64,000 nt of DNA, taken from NCBI RefSeq assembly GCF_024586455.1, contig NC_065923.1, positions 69,289,076 to 69,353,075 of the forward strand, given 5' to 3'. The position numbers and the translations under genes were made by a program. The notes under the pieces are model-generated. The model made no database searches. It had not been told where the DNA came from and worked only from the letters and a program-made list of their open reading frames with translations. Origin of the DNA: Bactrocera neohumeralis. Lineage: Eukaryota > Arthropoda > Insecta > Diptera > Tephritidae. Below, piece after piece: positions 54,860 to 64,000 of this stretch (its first letter is position 1; every line of letters begins with the position of its first letter).

Positions 54860-55330
54860 CAAGTCTACATTATTTGGTAGTGTGATCGCACCAAACCGCA
54901 TTTTTTCGGGATGCAATGGTGAATTATGGTACGTGTGGATTGCTGCCTAACCAATAACGCATATTTTGCTTATTGACGAAGCCATTCAGCCATAAATGAG
55001 CCTCATTGCTGAGGATGATTTTTCGATGAAAATTCAGATTATTTTGAAGTTATTGTTCAACCCAATTCACGAACATACGGCAAGCGGCTTCAGTTCTAGC
55101 GTTAGTTTGATGTTGTAAGAATGTAGGCTAAGATCTTTTCGCAAAATTCGCCACAACGACGTCACAGAGATTGATACGCTAGCGGAAGCAATATTCTCCA
55201 CACTACGGTTACTTCGTTGTCTTACTGGCACGGGAACATTTTGTACTGTGCCTGTGGATCCACATTTTTCCACTAACCACTCAACTGTTGAATTGACAGG
55301 ACGATTATGAAGACCATAAATTAGACGTAA
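54860..55330 (-). mobile_element. Tc1/mariner-like (DEAHF family) transposase N-terminal half
   Basis: The minus strand reads NSTVEWLVEKCGSTGTVQNV, VRQRSNRSVENIASASVSIS, VTSLWRILRKDLSLHSYNIK, EAACRMFVNWVEQ, then FHRKIILSNEAHLWLNGFVN and KQNMRYWLGSNP. It is the DNA-binding domain plus the first catalytic motif, in which SDEAHF reads SNEAHL: the first catalytic Asp is lost. Confidence 0.82.
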
Positions 55331-55369
55331 CGCTCTTAAAATTGTGCTATGTGTATTTACCCGAACTAG

Positions 55370-55722
55370 TATCTATCTTATCAGATTATTGTCCAAGGCA
55401 GCACTATAATATGTTCAGATTGGATAACTACAGCATATACATATGTACATACTAACTGACCGATCAAAATCAAGTTGTTGTATGGAAAACTTTCTTGTTT
55501 GACAAGATATCTACAAAATTTTGTGCAGATTACTAACCAAGACAGTGCTATAATATTCAAAGAATTTGTTCAAATCGGACCACTATAGCATATAGCTGTC
55601 ATACAAACTGAGCGATCAAAATCAAGATAAAGGACTTCTTATTCCCCTTTATAGGTGCAAGAAATACACCTGTGAAGGGTATTATAGCTGCAGTGCAGCC
55701 GATGTCTTGTTTTGTACTTCGT
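55370..55722 (+). repeat. Dispersed non-coding fly repeat, copy E
   Basis: CATACAAACTGAGCGATCAA, GTTGTTGTATGGAAAACTTT, GACAAGATATCTACAAAATT and CGGACCACTATAGCATATAG match the other copies; it ends GAAGGGTATTATAGCTGCAG. Confidence 0.8.
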
Positions 55723-56774
55723 TTGCATATGCCACAAATAACGTAAACAACTCCGACATGTCCTCACACGATTAAACTATACATATAACGCGATAATTTC
55801 ACTGTCCACTTCTGCTCCAATACGCGACATCATTAATTAGTCCAATTGACCTCCATTTCGAAAGTCAAAATTTGAAATCAACAAAGCAACAAAAAACAGC
55901 GTGCAACAAAAGGCACACGGAATGAGTAACGAGCGGCAGAGGCGAATACGGATAGACAACATAGTAAAAGCACAAAGGCAAACAGAAGTCAGAAGCACGA
56001 AGCACTTGCGCACACCAACACACACACATGCAATGGTGAAGATGGAGTAAAAAAATGAGGCAGACGACAGCTGCCAAAAGCAAAGTCATTGAAAAGCGGG
56101 GCATTTTAGCTTGTTAAAGGAAGTCAACCACTGACAAATGCCAAAGAAATCTATTATGTGCTTTATGTGCGCAGAAAGTAGTAATTTTACTTTGTATGAA
56201 CGCGCATATGTACTTTACGTGTGGTAATAGTGGTGTGGGTGGTGGCACAGCGTGTTAGCGCGTTTGTAGTTTCCTGGCCGTGTGTGGTAAGCGAGATTTG
56301 AGCGCACTTAAGGAAGATGCTTTTACCGGCATGTCTAGGCGGACGCTTTCATGTTTTATGAAAAATGGTAAACGCATGCTATTACATTACCTTTTTCCCA
56401 CAGCACAAACAAGTGGGCGGAACTATGCGCATTGTCAACACGAGCACGCCAACGAAACCACGTTGCCACCCCCTGTGAGCACATCAAAGCAAATTCCCAC
56501 ACATAAATAAAAATGCCATACTTTGATGTTTCTAAATTGCACTCAGCGGTGAGCAAGTAAGAAGAAGAAAAAAACAACAACTATATGCATGCATGTGCGC
56601 GCGGATAATGACGGTAAAAATACTGCATGGAGATGCAAATAGCGGCACAGCGCGCTGACAAAGTGTAGCCGTTTTTGTTGAGATGCGCGCACATTTGTAT
56701 AGCACACTTTGAGGCGCGCAAACATGATGAACACACACGCGCACGTACACCAGCAGCTATTGTGTCTCTCACTC

Positions 56775-57110
56775 TCAGCAAATAAATATACTATACATAC
56801 ATATGAGTGTGTATGTAGCACAACAAAGGCACACTTTTAAGGACACCGCGCGAGACACAAGCCAAGCGCGTACCACACAGCCGCTTGTCAAAGGATAGCA
56901 GCCGTGCGCCGCTCGTCGGCGCAACTCGTTGACAGATAAAACAAGCAAAGCAAAGAAATCCTCTGTGATGTTGCCGACGTCATACGGTACTTCACAGTCG
57001 GGCAGCAGCCACTGAGCAACACCGTCAACGCCCACCACCAGCGCCACCTTTGGCGCATCAACGCGCGAATTGGAGCAGTCGCCTGCACCCCCGAACCCCA
57101 ATCAACTCAT
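56775..57110 (-). other. GC-rich candidate 5' UTR exon or regulatory block upstream of Reck
   Basis: An island of much higher GC than its surroundings. Two minus frames stay open through it (108 and 66 codons), one of them containing PKVALVVGVDGVAQWLLPDC. I recognise no domain and see no convincing acceptor or donor pair. On strand and position it could be a non-coding first exon of Reck, but this is inference only. Confidence 0.2.
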
Positions 57111-58439
57111 TTTATCACTCTTGTTATGCTATTTCACTATTACAACACTATTCGTACACTGACACTACTCAATGCTCTGCGGAGGGAAGACTTCCGGCGT
57201 AACGGTAAAAAAATGTACGTACAAGGTAAAATAGCGCACACAAAGGTTTTGTGAGAGACGCGCAGGTGGGTAGTGGTCTTTGAGAAAGACGTCAGCACAG
57301 CGTATTGCGGTAACGATTACTCGTTACATTAATTATGTATGCATGTATGTATGCTGTGCATAGCAAACAGTCGTGAGGGGACGTTATATCAAAGTCCCCG
57401 TTTATTTTCGCGCGCAAACGTTGAGTGCAATTTAAAAGAAAAGTATAAAAAAAATGAAAATTGGACAAACTATCAAAAAGGAGCCGCTGCACAGATTGCT
57501 TTTTGCATTTATACACCGTAAGTAATCGACAATTCGTATGTATGTACATATGTATGTAAAAATGTGTGTTTCCGTACACTTATAAAATGAATGTTATACC
57601 GGAAGCAAGGATGTTTGCGCGCGTACTGTCTAAATGTTATTTTTTATTGTTTTTGTTTCTTTAACTCACTTATATGACTTTGCGGAAGCAACACACTCTG
57701 CGGCGGAAATGCAACAAACACTTAATATTTTTTTAAATTAATAATATTTTTTTATTTATAAAATTATATACTCGTTTTTATTTCATTTTTTATTTTTTGT
57801 TTACTTCTCTTTTTGTTTTAAACACTGTTTCGTCAAATTTCGTATTACAACATACAATTCGAAGCACTTCAAACATTTATATACTCGCGCACATTTCGTT
57901 TCCGTCCGTCTACGCGCACTCGACACCCATTTAATACGATTGATAAAAGCCAAATGATACGCTGCTGAGCAAAAGTGTAGTAAAATAGTTTGAAATATAT
58001 ACTGCACTTTCATGCTAAAAAGTAGTTTGGTATGAAAAAGTTTCAAAGCAACACTATTTAGACAAGGAAATGGAGTTGCCACCTCATGTGAAGTAAAGAG
58101 ATAATTGAAATATTTATTGGTGAAACAAAGAAGGTTTTTAAAACGTGCATATTTTGAAGTAAATTTTAGTAAATTATAATAAATAAATATATTCACCACT
58201 TGTTAGAAATAACGGAAATAAAAAATAAAATTGAAAGTTATTAATTTAATATACCTTGAAAAGAAATCAAATACTAATCATTAACGATATATTTTACTTG
58301 CTGCTGCTGCTTTTTAACATTTTTTAATTTTCCTACATTAACATATTTTATATTCAAAATCTGTAAACATATTTATAAAATTAAAAATGTAAAAAAAAAA
58401 TTTAAAAAACTTCTTTGCATACAAAATCCCTCAACTCGT

Positions 58440-58737
58440 TCACATAAATCCACTATATTTCTACTGTCATATAGCGCTATTGCTGCCGGCGCTGACGTAG
58501 TCGTTGTATTTGTTTTTCACCAATTTGACATTTCGCTGTCTAGCCGTTGTCGCTGTCGTCGTCGCCGTTGCCGTCGTTATCGCAGCTGGGTCTTCGTAGG
58601 TTGTTCGTCATTGATTTTTTATTTTTTCCAACGCAGTTCCGCAAACGGCAGTGAAAAAATTTTGTGTCTTTCAAATAAAATTCCCTAACATCATAATTTG
58701 TTGCAATTAATTGCAAATTTGTGGAAAATTTGCAATT
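58440..58737 (+). promoter_or_regulatory. alpha-SNAP promoter / 5' UTR region
   Basis: Just upstream of the ATG is a GC-richer stretch (58490-58600) with repeated GTCGCTGTCGTCGTC-like triplets, typical of a fly 5' UTR, in contrast to the very AT-rich sequence at 57700-58440. No TATA box at a convincing distance was found. The transcription start cannot be placed from sequence alone. Confidence 0.4.
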
Positions 58738-61558
58738 ATGGGCGACAATGAGCAAAAGGCGCTGCAATTGATGGCTGAGGCCGAGAAGAAATTAACGCAG
58801 CAAAAAGGCTTTCTCGGTTCACTTTTTGGGTGAGTGTGTGTGTGCACCATACTGCTCCAACTGGAGTAGCAGCTCTTAATTGTGTCGTTTATTGAGTAAT
58901 TGCATATGTGAAATATAAATAAACAAACAATGATTCCTTTGTTCAAGAAAACATTGCAAATGCTTTATATATAGTACATGTTTTTTGCGAAAATTCATAT
59001 GTCGCAAGATTATCGATTTTTACACTTGTGTGAAAACAAGAAGTGATGACTAAGCAGTGAAACGTGAAATTTGTATATTATAAATGCAGCTTTAAAGTGC
59101 TTCAGAAATGACTTCATTTAAAATTATAATTAGAAAAACGAAATTCCCATACAGTTCATAGTTGAAAAGGGTCACAGATATACACTTGATCTCATTCGTT
59201 GTGAAAGCAAACGCGTTGTCGTAATCGTCGTCCATAGCGAATTCGATTTTTCGCAAGATACCTTTGTACGCAACGCCCCGCCTGTCACCCACTTTGTTGG
59301 TGTTTACACTACATTTTTCTCACACTTCATACAAGTTCCTTGTTTTTGTGCGCTAAGTCCTGTGTATACTGAAAATTGTGGCGCAGAAGCATAGCCTTTA
59401 CGTCGCAGCACCTTTCACCCTGCAGTCAGTGGGCTTACCCTAATGGGTTAGTGTGTGTGTATATAAATCTGTGCACTTTAAGCCGATGTGTGCTCATGCA
59501 GGCACTTTAATGGATTGCCTACGAATATGTGGAGCGGCTGTGTGTTTGTGTATTTTACTACTTTGAAGTAAATACCTATAGTTATAAGATGTTGTAATAC
59601 AGTTTGGAGTATTGGGTGGGATGACACCCAAAACTTTATACCGACTTTTACCTTCTTAGAAAAACAAGGTTTGCTGCCAACTTTAATAGTTCCACTTAAT
59701 CACTACTTAATTATTCATAATTGAGAGATATGACAAGTACGCAGTTTTCAACGAATTTTCTACAAACACAATTTTCTTTTTTAATTAGTATAATTTTTAG
59801 ATACGTCCTATTAGTTTAGAAACTTATTTTATTTTCAGTGGTTCGAATAAGGTTGAAGATGCCATCGAATGCTACCAACGCGCCGGCAATATGTTCAAAA
59901 TGTCCAAAAATTGGGCTAAAGCTGGCGAATGCTTCTGTGAGGTAGCCAACTTGCATTCACGTGCTGCTAGTCGTCACGATGCCGGTGTGGCATATGTAGA
60001 TGCCTCCAACTGCTACAAGAAGGTAAGTGCATATGGAAGCACAAAATTGAGAATTTTGTTAATGTAGCTGCTAAAAATTTACAGATCGATGTCGAGAGCG
60101 CTGTCTCCTGCCTACTTAAGGCGATTGACATCTACACCGATATGGGACGCTTTACCATGGCAGCAAAGCATCACCAGAGCATTGCTGAAATGTATGAGAC
60201 CGACCCAGGAACGCTGGTAAGTCACAAAAAATAATTTTACAATTCAGCAATTTTCTTTATTTACATTGTATGCATGTATTAATTTAACATAACCTCTCAG
60301 GCCAAAGCTGTACAGCACTATGAACAAGCTGCTGATTACTTTAAGGGCGAAGAATCGGTGAGTTCAGCCAATAAGTGTATGTTGAAGGTAGCTCAATATG
60401 CCGCACAGCTGGAGGATTACGAAAAGGCTATAAACATATATGAGCAGGTGAGTTAAGCTTTTATATATTTATTAACTTTTTTTATTTTAACAATTGCTTT
60501 TACTTGCGGTATAGGTGGCAGCTTCATCGCTGGAAAGTTCACTGCTCAAATATAGCGCTAAAGAGTATTTCTTCCGCGCTGCATTATGTCATCTGAGTGT
60601 GGATCTGTTGAATGCTCAACATGCTATTGAAAAATATGCACAGCAATATCCAGCATTCCAAGACTCGCGTGAATTCAAGCTCATTAAGGTGAATTTAAAT
60701 AAATTTTTAGTTGTTGAAACAGAAGGAGATGTCAGAGATCCTAAATAATATATACTATATATCGATTTAACCAAGTCCGTCTGTCTGTATATACTCGGTT
60801 TTTGAAATATCTACCTGCAAATTTCGAACCAACCTTTTCTCCACAAGAAACTGCCCATTTAGCGGAAACGCCGTTATCAAACCACTATAGCATATAGGTG
60901 CCATACAAACTGAACGATTGAAATAAAGTCCTTATAAGGGTAACTTTTTTATTTGGAAAGATATCTTCACGAAATTTGTCATGGATTATTGTCTTAAGAT
61001 ACGGTACAATCTCCGAACAAATTGTTCAAATCAGTCTACTATAGCATATAGCAGTCATACAACCTATACGCGCAAAATCAAGTCCTTATATGTATATCTT
61101 TTTTATTTGACAAGATATCTTCACGAAATTTGGCATGGATTATTAGTTTAAAAAAACGGTACAATATTCGAACAAAATACTTAAATTAGGCCTTTAATGC
61201 ATATACATAGCTGCCATACAAATTACCATTCAAAATCAAGTTATTTTTTTTTTTTTTTTTTTTTTTGTAAAGCGTATTAAAGCTTCTTTGCCGCTGAAGA
61301 GAACGTTTTTTCCAGTTTTTCATATTTTTTTTATACATTTTCCAAAATTTAAATATTATTTATACACATATTTATTGTGTTAACATGTTTTTCTTCCACA
61401 CATATTAGGTGCTTTGCGAACACTTGGAAGAGCAAAACATCGAAGGCTTCACAGAAGCGGTCAAAGATTACGATAGCATTTCACGTCTGGACCAGTGGTA
61501 TACCACAATATTGCTTAGAATTAAGAAAGCAGCCGATGAGGATCCCGATTTACGATAA
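58738..61558 (+). CDS. alphaSnap: alpha-soluble NSF attachment protein (alpha-SNAP), complete
   Basis: Six coding exons: 58738-58829, 59839-60022, 60085-60216, 60301-60447, 60515-60688 and 61409-61558. Every junction is GT-AG and in phase; the product is 292 residues. Alpha-SNAP is the cytosolic adaptor that binds assembled SNARE complexes, recruits the AAA ATPase NSF and stimulates disassembly after membrane fusion. Visible hallmarks: start MGDNEQKALQLMAEAEKK, the N-terminal hydrophobic loop GFLGSLFG used for membrane contact, TPR-like helical hairpins through the body (for example NKVEDAIECYQRAGNMFK and YDSISRLDQWYTT), and the C-terminal EDPDLR whose penultimate Leu is needed to stimulate NSF in mammalian alpha-SNAP. 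Length and sequence match the fly protein closely. Exons 3-5 are packed with introns under 100 nt; intron 1 is 1.0 kb and intron 5 is 0.7 kb and carries a repeat. It is divergent from Reck. Confidence 0.97.
60735..61255 (+). repeat. Dispersed non-coding fly repeat, copy F, inside alpha-SNAP intron 5
   Basis: Begins near TATATACTATATATCGATTT and CCGTCTGTCTGTATATACTC, then shows CACTATAGCATATAGGTGCC, CATACAAACTGAACGAT, AAAGATATCTTCACGAAATT and GACAAGATATCTTCACGAAA; the core is partly duplicated. It accounts for most of the 720-base intron, whereas introns 2-4 are under 100 bases. Confidence 0.82.
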
Positions 61559-62060
61559 ATTTATCATTAATATTATTAATTATATACAAAAAACAAAGAA
61601 AACAAAATAATATTATTCCAAATAGTAAACGTATATAAAAAAAGAAGCATAAAACTTAAACGTAACTTTTTAAATTCCACATTCACTTGTCGAATATTCA
61701 ATAGTTATACATACTACATATATATATAAATACTTTATTTTTGAAACATACTAAAGTAACCCCAGTTAATTAACAAAAAAAACCAAAACCGATTTTATTT
61801 TATTTAAACAGTTGAATAAACAAAACTTCATACACATACAGCTATTATTTAAACAAAAACAGTACAATAACAAGGACCACTACACACACAGACACAACTT
61901 GACCACAATAAACACAATATACAGCAGACAGTTCCCAATTGCTAATGTTTCGTATAACATAACGGAAAAATAATCAACATTATTACTATTATTAACATAA
62001 TGGAATGGAAGCAATACTAGCTTCTTAATACCAAAAAAAACAAAAATAAACATATTTTAT
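61559..62060 (+). other. alpha-SNAP 3' UTR with candidate poly(A) signals
   Basis: AT-rich sequence after the stop codon. AATAAA hexamers lie at 61815-61820, 61907-61912 and 62045-62050, all in the gene's orientation. Which one is used cannot be decided here. Confidence 0.5.
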
Positions 62061-64000
62061 TTTAAAATTTCATATTGTGTAATACAAAAATGTTTAATAG
62101 CTAACGCTAAGAATTGCCTTGCGACAATATATGTAGTTAGCAGAATTTAAATTGTATGGAAAATGGAATTTTTGCATAACTACCAAGCGCTACAGCTGCG
62201 CTAAGCGTTGGCAGACAAGTGAAATGTTGAACAGAATGTGCGCTAAAACAATGAAATTGTTATAAAATAATTGTGAGAAATTACTGCTCTTACTAACGAC
62301 GTATGTACAATGCAAATGTGGCATAAAAATGCATGTGAAAGCGAACAAAGCAAATAACGAACATGCAACGCTGACAAAAATATGCAGGAAATTGAAGAAA
62401 ATGGAGAAATCTGAACTAATTGGCTAGTGCGATGCGGCGTGTGAATGAATGGAAATACAAACATGCTTGAAATATGCTGTTATATACAATTTAATTGTGT
62501 TTTATATTATATATATTGAACTGCGTTTTCGTTTATGGCATATTTTTTGTATTAAAACTCGTTTATATGCACGAACTGTTTGTGTTTGCTGTAAACATAG
62601 TTTTTATATAATATTGTTTTACTAATTTGTAAGTGGAAATCGGATAATTTGTTATTGTATAATAAAATTCTACTTTTCTTTGAATAAAAAAGATTTTAAT
62701 TTTGTAAAAAAAATAAATAAAAATAAAAAAAGCTATAATATATTTTTTCATTTTAATATTCTTAAATGTTTTTTTTCATAAATTTTTTTTAATATTTTAA
62801 ATAGTTTTTTTATATTTTTAAATATTTTTTTTTAATATTTTAAATTTTTGTTTATATTTTAAAATAATTTTTTTTATATTTTTAATTTTTTTTTTAATAT
62901 TTTTTTTTTAATTGTTTTTCAATATTTTTTTAATGATGTTTAAAAAATGTTTGTTTAATATTTAGTTTTATGAACAATCTGTTTAATAAAACTGAGTATT
63001 TAACAAATATTTTTTAAACATACTTTTTGCTCAAGGCTAACAACTTTTAACAACAACAATATATATGTTGCCAAATAAATATATATAGCGTTATATACTT
63101 ATATACGTGTATATGTATACTCTTTGTAGCTGTTCGTTACATGTTTCAAATGTTAATTCCGAGTTATAACGTGTTATTTGAAAAAATAAAAAGTTAAAGC
63201 TGTAACTTTTTGTGTCAAATTATGAAGATTCAATAATATTTATGCATGTATGCAAACAAATAAATATGTATCACATACAATTTAATGGATTTATTTAGTT
63301 AAATGCAAATTATATTATAAAACTTGGTAAATGGTTTATTTGGTTAACTATATAAATGTGTTATAAAAGCAAAATATAATTACAACAACAACAAAAACAA
63401 CACAATAACTGTGTGTTAGAAAAATAGCTGCATAGCTTGTAAATGCAAAAAAAATGCATGTGTTTGTAGGCAGTTTATAAAAGTGGCAAGGTAGTGAAGG
63501 TAGAAGAGAAAAGTGTAGGAAAATTAAATATGGTGTGTGAATACACCTTTACATTTACATATTACAAATAATGTAATGGTTTATTAATAACAAATACATA
63601 TATATGTACGTATTAATGCATATTTCTATGTATAAAGAAAAATTATTTATAAGAAAACTTGGTAAGCTGGCCAAAAATTAGTTAAGCTGAATACACTGAT
63701 TCTATAAAAAAAAAGAATATATATATATATACTGCACCAAAACTTAGTTTAGAGAAAATCAAGCCTCAAATAACAACTACATGAGCGCTGTATAAGTTAA
63801 TTAAAACAAATAACTGACATACATATTTTACCTATAAGCTTAAATATTATATATAACTGCGTATATGAAGCTATTGCTGATTGCAATTAGCAGACAAATA
63901 TTATTAAACTTAACTCCAAATATTTAACACATCGATAAACTAAAAAAAAAAAAAACTAAAAGAACGCGCATATGAGCATATTTATAAAAAAAAAATTGGG
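62061..64000. other. AT-rich sequence downstream of alpha-SNAP, no gene seen
   Basis: Very AT-rich, with T-runs broken by AATATTTT at 62690-62960, TA-dinucleotide stretches near 63060-63120 and 63715-63735, and scattered ACAACAA. Short open frames are low-complexity and were not called. Confidence 0.6.

Larger units (their letters stand above)
53508..58439. other. Region between divergent Reck and alpha-SNAP
   Basis: Contains one transposon fragment (54860-55330), one dispersed repeat (55370-55720) and otherwise unique sequence. Promoters and non-coding 5' exons of both genes should be here. 53510-54600 and 55740-57560 show no transposon signature. 57700-58440 is AT-rich. Confidence 0.6.

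Noticed and set aside
60515..60748. 77-codon frame starting MAASSLESSLLKYS as its own gene
   Set aside because: It is alpha-SNAP exon 5 running into intron 5; the first base of the listed start reads GTG in the real frame and follows an AG acceptor.
1..64000. CRISPR arrays, tRNA, rRNA or bacterial-type defence or operon systems
   Set aside because: No repeat-spacer pattern, cloverleaf or operon structure seen; all strong signals are those of an insect nuclear genome.

Overview
The window looks like the genome of a higher (cyclorrhaphan) fly, most likely a tephritid fruit fly. It is AT-rich, carries abundant dipteran-type transposon remnants and TATG/ACAT microsatellites, and has one gene whose predicted protein is almost the Drosophila alpha-SNAP. 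Only two protein-coding genes could be supported. They are divergently transcribed with about 5.2 kb between their start codons. Every other protein-like stretch I could identify is a transposon fossil or is too weak to call.

Gene 1 is the 5' half of a RECK orthologue on the minus strand. I rebuilt four coding exons (53507-52958, 24093-24038, 3847-3724, 1488-1271). All splice sites are consensus and the phases match (1, 0, 1, 0), giving 316 codons. They encode a signal peptide, a long Gln/Arg-rich then acidic insert unlike vertebrate RECK, and the first cysteine-knot motifs; the rest lies left of position 1. The gene covers more than 53 kb here, with introns of 28.9 kb, 20.2 kb and 2.2 kb, and it hosts nearly all of the mobile elements.

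Gene 2 is the complete alpha-SNAP gene on the plus strand (58738-61558, six coding exons, 292 residues), the adaptor that recruits NSF to SNARE complexes. No functional link between the two genes is implied.

Region by region: 1-3.7 kb holds Reck exon 4, a mariner 5' end and RTE-like plus LOA/I-like LINE pieces. 3.7-24 kb (intron 2) holds exon 3 at its edge and many LINE and mariner fragments. 24-53 kb (intron 1) holds further LINEs, a jockey-type element nested in an R1/LOA-type ORF1 with a 12-bp target duplication, a TATCGATA-rich repeat block (30.5-31.8 kb), three short tandem arrays and a TTG microsatellite. 53.5-58.7 kb is the shared upstream region. 61.6-64 kb is 3' UTR and very AT-rich sequence.

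The mobile elements fall into a few families: RTE-like LINEs ending in AAG repeats, RNase-H LINEs of I/LOA type (some ending in TAACC repeats), a jockey-type LINE ending in CAA repeats, at least three mariner lineages, a separate Tc1/mariner-like family with a (S/N)DEAHF motif, and a dispersed non-coding fly repeat in six places. All are broken. I found no tRNA, rRNA, CRISPR or bacterial-type system and no convincing new gene system. The most useful results are the Reck reconstruction, its N-terminal insert and the repeat architecture.
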